Shown: positions 1 to 11,500 of the stretch, piece by piece
How positions within the stretch are numbered: the stretch's first letter is position 1
Layout: the number at the start of each line of letters is the position of its first letter
Source of the DNA: Chrysomallon squamiferum
Taxonomy: Eukaryota > Mollusca > Gastropoda > Neomphalida > Peltospiridae
NCBI GenBank assembly: GCA_012295275.1
Contig: CM022671.1
Coordinates: forward strand, 26,195,322-26,259,321
Reading direction: 5' to 3'
DNA: 64,000 nt
Position numbers and translations under genes: made by a program
Notes under the pieces: generated by a model
Told to the model about the DNA's origin: nothing
The model's database searches: none
The model's input: the letters and a program-made list of their open reading frames with translations, nothing else

Positions 1-27
1 ATTTATGTACAACATTATATTTTACAG

Positions 28-184
28 GATTCGGCATCACATAGGATCATTGAAAAACGACGAAGAGATCGAATGAACACGTGTTTGGCTGATCTCTGCA
101 AACTCATACCAAGTCACTATTTGAAACAGGTAAAATTTCTGATAAATGAGTTTTAAATACGATAATTAGCAAATCTAACTAATC

Positions 185-267
<83 letters not shown>

Positions 268-2059
268 AACTGACTGTTTACTGACTTACAGACAATTACG
301 ATATTTACATATTAACTGAGTGAAGAAAGGTGGAAAATTAATAATAATTAAAGGTGGAAAATTTATAATATTATTAGTCTGAACATTTTATAGGCTCATA
401 TAAGTAAATTTATTAATATATATATATAATAATAATAATTTGTTTCAATTATTCCTTTATTTTAGGGACAAAGACGCACAGAGAAAACTGAAATTATTGA
501 AATGGCAATAAAACTGATAAAAACTCTTCAAAATGATGTGGTTAAAAAAGGTGATTATATTTATTTTGTTGTTTTATTTTTAGATGCTAGTAACATTAAT
601 TTACAAAGTGTTTTAGAATAGGAATCTTGACTGTATGTACATTTAAAAAAAACCCCAAAACCCAGCAAAATCTTGCTTTATCATATTATTGGTATTTATT
701 TATTATTTATTTATTATTGTTAAAATCTATTTGAGTATCGCCATTTTTAGTCGTGACGTCATCGCGTACAGTTTCTTCTATCTTTCTCAGAAAATATGCA
801 GTTTGCAGTCCGTCACAAACATTTCGAAAAACAACTATAATAGCTGAGTTCAATCTTTCAGTAACAATATTATTTTATTGTCAAAAACAATTTCAAGTTC
901 TTAAATACTTAAGTTCTTAAAGCTTCCAAAAAGTTTCTTCCAACAGGTAAACAAAATAAATGTCATTAAAAGTAAATGCTGTTCATAACAGAATACCTAA
1001 TCTATTTTGGATCATTACTATTACAAGAACAACTACTACTACCACTACTATTACTACTACTACTACTACTACTGCTACTGCTACCACTACTACTACTACT
1101 GTTACTGTTTCTTATACTACTACTACTATTACTACTGCCACGACTATAACTTTACTTCAGTATTCTAAAGGAACTACAGACCCGCTCTTATCAATATTTA
1201 TTAACAGTATATATATTATAACCAGAAGAATCCATTCAGTTTATATAATATATATATTTTTTAAATTATTATAGTGTCAGGGAGCAATTACGATAGTGAC
1301 TATAACAGTTCGTCATCTTGTGTAAGTGGAAATGAAAGTGGCAGTTCGTCACATTCATTATCATCGTCTTCGCCAGACGAGAATATTTCGAGCGAACTGT
1401 CCGAAAAGAACATTCGGGAACATTTCAAGAAGACAGAAAGGGATTCGGACAGCGGCTTCAGCAACATGGATTCGGCATTTTCGTCTATGAGTCTACCTCT
1501 GAGGAAAAGTGCCAGTGACCAGACTGGGTGGAGCAAAACACAGGAGTGTTACGAGGCGCGCGTGACCTCAAGCAGCACATCTGGACATGGTTCGTTCTAC
1601 AAGTTCAAACACAACATCAGTAAGCGCTTCTCTCAAGAGGAACTCAAAGTGCAGCCCAGCGACACGTCGTCGAGCAGCTCTCAGGAAGAGCAGATGATCA
1701 CACCACAACGACGGAACACGTTAGAAGCCATGATATGCAACTACAACAGTACAGAGAGCATGTCGTACCCGAGTTCCAGTGATGGCAGTCAAAGCCCGCA
1801 GAACTGCAGTGGCAAGTCTTCGGGGGCGCTGCAGTCAGCCAGAACGTATGCAAACAGGGGCTTGTTTCTTCCTGGCTTTGTTCTGCATCCATCCGGTAGT
1901 TACTACTTCCCCATCTCCATACATCCGGCAAATATACCCGCATCGCTCTTACTCGGCTCTGACAATATCTCTGACGTGTTCCATCCTGTGAACATACCTG
2001 TCCAGTTTTGTGCACCGAGCGTTACAACGAAAGGTACACAGATTCAGCATTCAGCCTAA
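28..2059 (+). CDS. F1: bHLH factor, clockwork orange-like, lacking a clear Orange domain (5' partial)
   Basis: Exons 28-129, 466-550 and 1275-2059; the two 5' exons lie before the window. Exon 28-129 (34 codons) gives the basic region and helix 1 ([13 protein letters not shown]), and 466-550 gives the loop and helix 2 ([13 protein letters not shown]). The last exon is Ser-rich, with [23 protein letters not shown] and a C-terminal [15 protein letters not shown] motif. Splice sites are canonical (tttacag/gtaaaat, tttag/gtgatt, attatag). The intron phases allow direct joining of 550 to 1275 in frame. Basic residues H-R..E-K-R-R-R place it among hairy-related bHLH repressors of the cwo/DEC/HELT type, since it lacks the Pro of HES and the Gly of HEY. 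It should be a nuclear E-box-binding regulator. The last exon is intact. It differs from F2 at several residues, for example S for T after LPLRK and QIQHSA for QIQNSA at the end. Confidence 0.8.
189..266. repeat. (CT)n microsatellite, F1 intron 3
   Basis: An uninterrupted CT run lies 60 nt after the exon 3 donor. The same run is at the same place in F2, F3 and F4 at different lengths. Confidence 0.95.
754..761. promoter_or_regulatory. Palindromic CRE (TGACGTCA) in F1 intron 4
   Basis: A perfect TGACGTCA lies in the intron just upstream of the Orange-exon relic. It is kept in all four F copies (F2 6621-6628, F3 27022-27029, F4 36503-36510). CREB/ATF binding is inferred from the motif only. 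Confidence 0.4.
776..946 (+). pseudogene. Relic of the Orange-domain exon in F1
   Basis: The 3' end (aaaaagtttcttccaacag followed by gtaaac) closely matches the end of the intact Orange exon of B1/B4 (aagaagtttcttcctacaa followed by gtacgt), both reading KKFLPT. Upstream similarity is faint (FYLSEKIC against FYMGFKEC) and the frame is broken by stops. The donor is still canonical and in phase 1. F1 776-946, F2 6643-6813 and their counterparts in F3 and F4 are nearly identical to each other. Confidence 0.45.
1020..1130. repeat. (ACT)n-rich tract, F1 intron before the last exon
   Basis: An imperfect ACT/ACC triplet run opens a spurious Thr-rich frame. F2, F3 and F4 carry longer or interrupted versions at the same place. 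Confidence 0.85.
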
Positions 2060-2126
2060 TTTAAAAAAAAAAAAGAGAGAATAAGAAGAAGGAAAGAAAA
2101 TAGTTTTCATTGCAATACAGCTATTA

Positions 2127-2170
<44 letters not shown>

Positions 2171-2315
2171 ATACCATATTTACATAATTTATCCAGTAAG
2201 TTGTTTAGTTAGTAATTAAATTAGTCATTAGCGGTTGCTGAGCACGTTTTAATATGCGATTTGTAATGTTGTTAATCATTGTTTAATAGTACTATTTGAT
2301 TGTTACGTGAATAAA
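2060..2315 (+). terminator. F1 3' UTR with polyadenylation signal
   Basis: AATAAA at 2310-2315 lies 250 nt after the stop. An (ATT)n run lies at about 2120-2168. The same AATAAAGATTTTG block follows F2, F3 and F4. Confidence 0.6.
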
Positions 2316-3790
2316 GATTTTGTTTTTAATGCTTTAATATCACGTTATTTATTTATTTATTTATCATGAGACTAATGTTTTGGTCGTAGTTTATTTTGTT
2401 ACAGCAGTGATATTTACTGACTGACACAGATGTGATATATTAACCTATGGGGTACCCTTAACCGAACAGAAAGTACAAAACGAAAAGACCAAAAGCCTGA
2501 TAGTTAATTATGGCATCAGTAATGCACTGTTTACTTTCGTTCATTTCTGTGTCAAACTAACGAAATAATAAATGCTGTGTTTTCGAATTTACAGCTTATG
2601 GCTGGGGAAGTAGCTGCATGTATGTGCACGTATGCAATGAAATGTGTATTCGGAAATAGTTCTCATCTGTGAAAAGATTTAGAAAATAATATACAGACAG
2701 CTCATTCGAGAAACCATTCTGTGTTTCTTCTATTTAATTCAGGTAATATTAATAATTAAAAGGAGATAATGCTTTTAAGGTAGTCATCAAGACCGTGTTC
2801 GTAAAATCAAATATGACGATTTTCTCGTAATTTTGCTACGATATTTTCTAAAGAGAGCCGTTTCTAAGTTAGCGGAATCCTAACTAATCAACAGCAGCCC
2901 TTTAACTTCAGTTTCAGTCTCAGAATATCTCGAACTTTGATGTTTAGATAATCACACAGAGATCTTGATGAAAATACCTCTTAGACTAAACTGGTGACTA
3001 CCTGGACATTAACACAAGTACAAGTCTGTTACGCCCACTCCAGTAACGAGGGAAAGCTCACTGTCACAGACACGTTATTGTCATATAGTTGACACATGTA
3101 ACAAAATGTACATATAAGAAAATCTCAAGAAAGCCGTCACTGACAAGTTGTAATGGATATTGGGGAACGATGAGCCATTTTTAAGATATTTGGCCATTTC
3201 ACACAAACCTTCTTAGCTTTTGATAGAAAAACTGTTGATGCTTATAGAAACTTTAGATTACAATATAGAGCTTAATATGCTTTCTTCAATAACATCATTA
3301 TGGGAGAAACTTATGTAACAGGGTCGTGATGACTCACCGCGCCCCAGGGAGAGGGACCAATGAGCCACCCACTGTATGGGCCATGACTAAAAACAACACA
3401 CGTTAATTGTTTAAAATTATTTCTATCATGAATTTCATCTGAGATGCACATGCTGTAATAAACTAATGGGTGAATTACATGTTCAGCACAATGACCTAAG
3501 GCTAGGGTTTACTGTGGTATTGACTCAGTCTCCATGGTTACAGTGTAGTTTCATGGTCCTAAATTAATGCTGAATCTGCCACTAAACTGTATAATTCCAT
3601 TTGATTTTTGATAGATTTCACAGCAGGTTAAGGAAGGACACCCAAAATCAAATCTGCCTCAAGTGAGCTTATTTCTTCCTGGATACGCAAATCACAGGGT
3701 GCCTAAGAGATTCTCTGAGAAATTGGACTTTAAAGTCCCCATCATCTTGTTTTGAACAGTGATGTTCGTTAGCTCTGGTGAGAAGAGACC
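2316..3790. other. F1 3' flank; ends at a junction to the F2 upstream region
   Basis: Non-coding. It matches the flanks downstream of F2 (about 8546-10019), F3 and F4, with indels. At about 3790 (agaagagacc followed by tgatttgtta) similarity switches from the downstream flank to the region upstream of F genes. The spacer and a B gene are therefore missing between F1 and F2. No gene is seen. Confidence 0.7.
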
Positions 3791-3824
3791 TGATTTGTTA
3801 AAATGTATGTTCATGAAAGACGTT

Positions 3825-3896
<72 letters not shown>

Positions 3897-4314
3897 CCCA
3901 TCCTCACGTATCTAATTGTATTCTGCACTCACTGCAACGAACAGTTTGGATATCAAAATAATTTGTTATAAAAATAAATATTAAATATTAAATAATAATA
4001 ATAATAATAAGATAGAGAAGAATAATAATGATGATAATAATAATAATAATAATAATACAAAAAAGAGTTATAATAAAATAAATAAATAACTGATTACAGA
4101 TTAACAGTTAAAGAAAAAGAAACTGATTACAGATTAACAGTTAAAGAAATAAAAGCTATCTCATAGCAGAAACAAGAAAAACAACTCACACAAACACAAA
4201 AAATAAAATTAATAAAGAAATAAAGTTATAAAAATTCAGAAGTGTTGATATATATGAAATAAAAAAATTGTTGCTAATAACATGCCAATCTTCGTTGCCA
4301 GTCATTCTGTAATA
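3791..4314. other. F2 upstream region with (TG)n and a low-copy A-rich VNTR
   Basis: It contains a (TG)n run at 3829-3894, (AAT)n at about 3990-4055 and a short tandem duplication of a block containing gattaacagttaaagaaa at 4085-4150. The counterpart before F3 (24026-24640) has about three copies of the related block; the one before F4 (33713-34100) has one. Confidence 0.75.
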
Positions 4315-4420
4315 CGCGTGTTTAGCAACCAGCTCATGAATATTTATAAACTACGTCATTAAACACGAATTCCAAAACGTGACTGAAGAGCATAAAACCA
4401 GCTCACCGCGAAGCAGATGG
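4315..4420 (+). promoter_or_regulatory. Putative F2 core promoter
   Basis: In order: CGCGTG at 4315-4320 (CACGCG on the other strand, a class C hairy-type site); the 21-bp element shared with B genes at 4325-4345 (GCAACCAGCTCAT then AATATTT); a CRE half site TACGTCA at 4352-4358; a TATA-like CATAAAA at 4391-4397. Transcription would start near 4420. All four are at the same spacing before F3 and F4. Confidence 0.5.
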
Positions 4421-4563
4421 CATTCGAGTCTAGCCAGCTTGAATATCAGATATTATTCTAGAAAAACAGAAAAGAAGAAGAAGAAAAAACTTCGATTTGA
4501 CAATTAAACATTTGTCTTACATAACATAGAAGTATATTTCTGCATCTGAAAACCTAAAACATC

Positions 4564-5151
4564 ATGATGAACTGGGAAGAACCTGAAATGAAGCGATTTA
4601 AGCGCAAAAGAAGCGAATCAGACTGGTAAGAAAACTATTACATTTTTAAAGTATATTTAATAATATTTGTTTCATTTCTAAATTTGTAAATTAGATCATT
4701 ATGTTCAGTTATTATAATTATAATTATAATAATAATAACAATTATTAGATGGTTGGTGTTGATAATAATGTTGATTACGATGCTGATGCTGATAATGACT
4801 ATTAGTATTATTATAAGTATAGTTACTATAATATAACCATAATGTTAAATCGATCGGAAATTTGTAGATAAACAATTTAAAAAAAATTTTACGCTAAACC
4901 TGGCCGGAGCGAAAGTTTAATTCTGTAATGATATATAAATTTTTCTATGTCTTAAGATTAAATTCGGAGTACAATTCGTTTGAAATAAACTACAAAGCTC
5001 TGCCTTTCAATCTGTTTTAAGCGATATTTTATTTTTTATTATTATTATTTTTTGTAAAATGCCTTTTTAAATGTAATTATAAAACCATTACATTATTACA
5101 ACAATATACAAGTATTAATATTTTAAGTTTAGAACGTCGAAATTTATTGAT

Positions 5152-5229
<78 letters not shown>

Positions 5230-5476
5230 TTAGAATGTACACGTTCAATTAAGTCCAAAATTATATGCTCTAGAATATATACACACATACGTACAAACTT
5301 ACTTACAAATGTATACACACACGTACATGGTTGGCACATGTTATAATGTTTATTATTATTATTTTTTATTGCAGGAATGTAAACATTTCCAATTCTACTG
5401 ATGACTGCGATGGAAAGAAAGGAAAATCTGTGAAGGTTAGTAATACTATTTGTAATAATAATTGTATAATAATGTT

Positions 5477-5533
<57 letters not shown>

Positions 5534-6045
5534 GGCTGTCTTGACAGTGAAAAATAATCTTTTAATTTAGTTTGTCATTTAGCGTCCTCTATGGATGCCG
5601 TCTGCGATCAAAATATCAAGGGAAGGTACTCCTTCATAAATTATTTTTGCCGCGAACATTAACTGCGATTTCATATGGAAAGAAAACAGACATGTTTCCA
5701 TTGACCCTGGTGATTATGGGCAAATTGGCAGGCTTTTTTTTCTTAGTCGTTGTGCGTGAATGAGGGTGCGAGAGGGCACTCAAAAATGTGTTGGTAATAT
5801 ATTTCAAAGTTTTAATTATTATTATTACTTTTTTTTTTTTTAAATTTAATTTTTTTTATTCCCTTATTTATGTACAACATTATATTTTACAGGATTCGGC
5901 ATCACATAGGATCATTGAAAAACGACGAAGAGATCGAATGAACACGTGTTTGGCTGATCTCTGCAAACTCATACCAAGTCACTATTTGAAACAGGTAAAA
6001 TTTCTGATAAATGAGTTTTAAATACGATAATTAGCAAATCTAACT

Positions 6046-6136
<91 letters not shown>

Positions 6137-6908
6137 AACTGACTGTTTACTAACTTACAGACAATTACGATATTTACATATTAACTGAGTGAAAAAAGGT
6201 GGAAAATTAACAATAATTAAAGGTGGAAAATTTATAATATTATTAGGCTGAACATTTTATAGGCTCATATAAGTAAATTTATTAATATATGTATAATAAT
6301 AATAATTTTTTCAATTATTCCTTTATTTTAGGGACAAAGACGCACAGAGAAAACTGAAATTATTGAAATGGCAATAAAACTGATAAAAACTCTTCAAAAT
6401 GATGTGGTTAAAAAAGGTGATTATATTTATTTTGTTGTTTTATTTTTAGATGCTAGTAACATTAATTTAGAAAGTGTTTTAGAATAGGAATCTTGACTGT
6501 ATGTACATTTAAAAAAACCCCAAAACCCAACAAAATCTTGCTTTTTATTATATTATTGGTATTTATTTATTATTTATTTATTATTGTTAAAATCTATTTG
6601 AGTATCGCCATTTTTAGTCGTGACGTCATCGCGTACAGTTTCTTCTATCTTTCTGAGAAAATATGCAGTTTGCAGTCCGTCACAAACATTTCGAAAAACA
6701 ACTATAATAGCTGAGTTCAATCTTTCAGTAACAATATTATTTTATTGTCAAAAACAATTTCAAGTTCTTAAATACTTAAGTTCTTAAAGCTTCCAAAAAG
6801 TTTCTTCCAACAGGTAAACAAAATAAATGTCATTAAAAGTAAATGCTGTTCATAACAGAATACCTAATCTATTTTGGTTCATTACTATTACAAGAACAAC
6901 AACTACTA

Positions 6909-6947
<39 letters not shown>

Positions 6948-6960
6948 TTACTAGTTCTAC

Positions 6961-7040
<80 letters not shown>

Positions 7041-8032
7041 GCTACTGCTACCACTACTACTACTACTGTTACTGTTACTGTTTCTTATACTACTACTACT
7101 ATTACTACTACCACGACTATAACTTTACTTCAGTATTCTAAAGGAACTACAGACCCGCTCTTATCAATATTTATGAACAGTATATATATTATAACCAGAA
7201 GAATCCATTCAGTTTATATAATATATATATTTTTTAAATTATTATAGTGTCAGGGAGCAATTACGATAGTGACTATAACAGTTCGTCATCTTGTGTAAGT
7301 GGAAATGAAAGTGGCAGTTCGTCACATTCATTATCATCGTCTTCGCCAGACGAGAATATTTCGAGCGAACTGTCCGAAAAGAACATTCGGGAACATTTCA
7401 AGAAGACAGAAAGGGATTCGGACAGCGGCTTCAGCAACATGGATTCGGCATTTTCGTCTATGAGTCTACCTCTGAGGAAAACTGCCAGTGACCAGACTGG
7501 GTGGAGCAAAACACAGGAGTGTTACGAGGCGCGCGTGACCTCTAGCAGCACTTCTGGACATGGTTCGTTCTACAAGTTCAAACACAACATCAGTAAGCGC
7601 TTCTGTCAAGAGGAACTCAAAGTGCAGTCCAGCGACACGTCGTCGAGCAGCTCTCAGGAAGAGCAGATGATGGCATCACAACGACGGAACACGTTAGAAG
7701 CCATGATATGTAACTACAACAGTACAGAGAGCATGTCGTACCCGAGTTCCAGTGATGGCAGTCAAAGCCCACAGAACTGCAGTGGCAAGTCTTCGGGGGC
7801 GCTGCAGTCAGCCAGAACGTATGCAAACAGGGGCTTGTTTCTTCCTGGCTTTGTTCTGCATCCGTCCGGTAGTTACTACTTCCCCATCTCCATACATCCG
7901 GCAAATATACCCGCATCGCTCTTACTCGGCTCTGATAATATCTCTGACGTGTTCCATCCTGTGAACATACCTGTCCAGTTTTGTGCACCGAGCGTTACAA
8001 CGAAAGGTACACAGATTCAGAATTCAGCCTAA
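4564..8032 (+). CDS. F2: bHLH factor, clockwork orange-like, without Orange domain (intact, 364 aa)
   Basis: Exons 4564-4625, 5375-5435, 5893-5994, 6332-6416 and 7248-8032, total 1095 nt with all phases matching (2, 0, 0, 1). Start MMNWEEPE; the first of two ATGs is used and either could serve. Residues 46-58 are the basic region [13 protein letters not shown], then helix 1, loop, and helix 2 to about residue 98. The last exon starts at residue 104. It is Ser-rich with SDSGF at 161-165, [12 protein letters not shown] at 211-222 and [15 protein letters not shown] at 302-316. It is expected to be nuclear, to dimerise and to bind E-boxes. B1 and B4 carry an Orange exon between exons 4 and 6; here only a relic remains (6643-6813). 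Skipping it keeps the frame. It is the only F gene in the window that is both complete and undamaged. Assignment to cwo rather than DEC or HELT rests on basic-region residues only. Confidence 0.85.
5154..5229. repeat. (AAT)n microsatellite, F2 intron 1
   Basis: A triplet run also present in intron 1 of F3 (about 25535-25590) and F4 (about 35033-35083). Confidence 0.95.
5480..5531. repeat. (GA)n microsatellite, F2 intron 2
   Basis: It starts 44 nt after exon 2. It is complementary to the (CT)n run in intron 3, so the two can pair in the transcript around exon 3. Confidence 0.95.
6051..6135. repeat. (CT)n microsatellite, F2 intron 3
   Basis: It starts 56 nt after the exon 3 donor. It is the partner of the (GA)n run at 5480-5531. 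Confidence 0.95.
6643..6813 (+). pseudogene. Relic of the Orange-domain exon in F2
   Basis: Same structure as in F1: KKFLPT-like 3' end, canonical phase 1 donor gtaaac, broken frame. It is about 32 nt longer than the matching part of the B exon because of a local repeat of aagttcttaaa. Confidence 0.45.
6898..7042. repeat. (ACT)n microsatellite, F2 intron before the last exon
   Basis: A long, nearly pure ACT run. It opens spurious Thr-, Leu- and Tyr-repeat frames in all three phases. Confidence 0.95.
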
Positions 8033-8103
8033 TATTAAAAAAAAAAAAGAGAGAATAAGAAGAATGAAAGAAAATAGTTTTCATTACAGCTATTATTGTT
8101 ACA

Positions 8104-8157
<54 letters not shown>

Positions 8158-8545
8158 ATACCATATTTATATAATTTATCCAGTAAGTTCAAATGTTGTT
8201 TAGAGTGTAAAGTTATAAACAAAAATATTAAAATAGATGTAAATATAATTGTGAATATGTTAAAATGGTGGTAAATATAAATGAGTCACATTTAGAAATT
8301 GTTTGACATAATTAATAGACGAGCTTGAACATTTTAAGTTTGGAAAAAATAAATCATATCTCTATATGAACAGAGTGGATTTTATAGGCTGGTAATTGAT
8401 AATTCTAAATGAACATTTCGTTTAGTCCTGTTGTTTAGTTAGTTATTAAATTAGTCATTAGCGGTTGCTGAGCATGTTTTAATATGCGATTTGTAATGTT
8501 GTTATTCATTGTTTAATAGTGCTATTTGATTGTTACTTGAATAAA
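8033..8545 (+). terminator. F2 3' UTR with polyadenylation signal
   Basis: (ATT)n at about 8107-8156; AATAAA at 8540-8545. It contains about 200 nt (about 8190-8430) that is absent after F1. Confidence 0.6.
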
Positions 8546-11500
8546 GATTTTGTTTTTAAAGTTTTAACATCACGTTATTTATTTACTTATTTATCATAAG
8601 ACTAATTTTTTTGGTCGTAGTTTATTTTGTTACAGCAGTGATATTTACTGACACACAGATATGATATATTAACGTGTGGGGTGTACGTAACCGAACAGAA
8701 AGTACAAAACCCTGATAGTTAATTATGCTATCAGTAATGCACTCTTTACTTTGATTCATTTCTGTGTCAAACTAACGAAATAATAAATGCTATGTTCTCG
8801 GATTTACAGCTTTTGGTTTGGGAAGTAGCTGCATGTATGTGCACGTATGGAATAAAATGTGTATTCGGAAATAGTTCTCATCTGTGAAAAGATTTATAAA
8901 ATAATATACAGACAGCTCATTCGAGAAACCATTCTATGTTTCTTCTAGTTAATTCAGGTAATACTAATAATTAAAAGCAGATAATGCTTTTAAGGTAGTC
9001 ATCAAGACCGTGTTCGTAAAATCAAATATGACGATTTTCTGGTAATTTTGCTACGATATTTTCTAAAGACAGCCGTTTCTAAGTTAGCGGAATCCTAACT
9101 AATCAACAGCAGCCCTTTAACTTCAGTTTTAGTCTCAGAATATCTCGAACTTTGATGTTTAGATAATCACACAGAGATCTTGATGAAAATACATCTTAGA
9201 CTAAACTGGTGACTACCTGGACATTAACAGTAACGAGGCAAAGTTAACTGTCACAGACACGTTATTGTCATATAGTTGACACATGTAACAAAATGTACAT
9301 ATAAGAAACTCTCAGGAAAGCCGTCACTGACAAGTGGTAGTGGAAAGTTGGGAACGATGAGCCATTTTTAAGATATTTGGCCATTTCACACAAACCTTCT
9401 TAGCTGTTGATAGAAAAACTGTTGATGCTTATAGAAACTTTAGATAACAATATAGAGTTTAATATGCTTTCTTCAATAACATCATTATGGGAGAAACTTA
9501 TGTAACAGGGTCGTGATGACTCACCGCGCCCCAGGGAGAGGGACCAATGAGCCACCCACTGTATGGGCCATGACTAAAAAGAACACACGTTAATTGTTTA
9601 AAATTATTTCTATCATGAATTTCATCTGAAATGCACATGCTGTAATAAACTAACGGGTGAATTACATGTTCTGCACACTGACCTAAGGCTAGGGTTTATT
9701 GTGGTATTGACTCAGTCTCCATGGTTACAGTGTAGTTTCACGGTCCTAAATTAATGCTGAATCTTATTGAAGATAGAGCACATCAAATCTGCAACTAAAC
9801 TGTATAATTCCATTCTGCCTTTTGGTAGATTTCACAGCAGGTTAGGGAAGGACACCCAAAATCAAATCTGCCTCAACTGAGCTTATTTCGTCCTGGATAG
9901 GCTCAACAAATTCACAAATCACAGTATGGCTCGGTGATTTTCTGAGAAATCGTCATGTTTTGTGGCTACACCGATGTAGCTAACAGTGATGTTCATTAGC
10001 TGTGCTGAGAAGAGACCTCTGTCTGTTTTTCATTCTTTCTTTCTAGGCATTATTTTTATACCAGATACAGAATTCTGAAGAAAAATAAAACCAGTAAGTA
10101 ATTATCTATAAATTAACATTGATTTTAACGCTATCTATTCCTTTGAAACGCTGTTAGATCTAACGTTTCACCTGCCCATGGGACTCCAAAGTGGCTAATC
10201 GGACCCCGCAGAATATGTCTCATTGGTACCCAGTATCACATTCATTATGTTAATCATTAGTACCAGAGAACCACGTGGCTGATAGACTAAAACTGTACTA
10301 GAAGTTAAAAGAAGAAAAAATATATTAAAAAAGAATTACAAAACAAATAAATAAAAAATAAATAAAGGAAAAACAGACACAAACCGTTACAGGATTTGTG
10401 AAATATGTATTATCACCTCAATATTAAGTTGTAACAAATAAAACACCAAAAAAAAAAAAAAAAAAAAATTACTCAAGGTAGTTCAAAAACATACTTTTTA
10501 ACTGGTGTGTTAATGGCCTGCTCCAAAGCTCTCTAAACGATAAAATGTATAGCAGCTGCAATGATGGGAGATAGTTCTCACTATCATTATGCAGTCAGGA
10601 GTTTTTGGGTTGGCTCAAAGTTTCCTATCGCTCATCGGTCCCCAATTTCCCCTAATCGTAAGTGGCGGACAGGATCTAAAAGGTCACCCAGGAAGCACTT
10701 GTAATATTTTCTAAAAGGGCTCATTAAATCCTAAAATGTATTCAAAGGAATCAAATCGTGAAGGTTTTAAGCCTTATTTAAATCTTCTCAAAATCTACGC
10801 ATTGTTATTTTATTTTATTAGGTTTATTATTTCTTTTCATCGTTATCCACTGTTAAGGATCATAAACCTCTGACCCCAAACCCGCAACAACGAAGAATCA
10901 AACAACTGCCTCATCCGCCCTTTGTTTATCTAATCGCTTTTTAGTAGGCAGAATATTTATTATAAATTTATTGAGAGAAAAACAAAAATTCGAAAGAATA
11001 CACTTTCATTAATATTATTATTAGGTTCATGAACAGCTGGTTGGAGTGCCAACAACAAAGGTTTCAGTAATAACAACGACAAAAACAACAAGACTACTAC
11101 TACTAATTATTATTATAATAACAAGATGGGCTCTTCCAATGGAGAGGTTGAATTTCATGTTCTACCTAGGAGTGGAAATATTTTTTTATTTTTGAATTAA
11201 CCTCTTTTTTTTGAAGGGGTCAGTGTGACTGACAGGTTTCATCATAACAAAACTAGATTCTGTTTATGGGGTGGTGGTCATTAGCTTTATGAGATGTATA
11301 TAGTTTTAGAGTGAAGTGAAGTGAAAAAAAATTAACGTGCTAATCAGAGAAAGCTGTTTTGAAGCACGTTGTTTTAGAGTGAAGTGAAGTGAAAAAAAAT
11401 TAACGTGCTAATCAGAGCAAGCTGTTGTGATAGCAACTGACTTATATACTTCTGCCTTTCAGCTGAATGACCAATCATGATGGAGCAAATGTCAACCGAT

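Noticed and set aside
960-1274. 104-134 codon Thr/Tyr/Leu-repeat frames in F introns (also 6827-7247, 27228-27629, 36709-37107)
   Set aside because: They are made by an (ACT)n microsatellite inside an intron with canonical splice sites. Length and composition change with the repeat.
1300-1536. 78-codon antisense frame in the last F exon and 123-codon antisense frame further down
   Set aside because: They are shadows of the coding strand, conserved only because the sense strand is.
5788-6021. 77-codon frame including the basic region
   Set aside because: It is exon 3 extended into both introns. The splice sites at 5893 and 5994 define the real exon.
7247-8032. Last F exon as a separate gene starting at GTG 7247
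   Set aside because: The GTG straddles an intron AG. bHLH exons upstream join it in phase, so it is a 3' exon.
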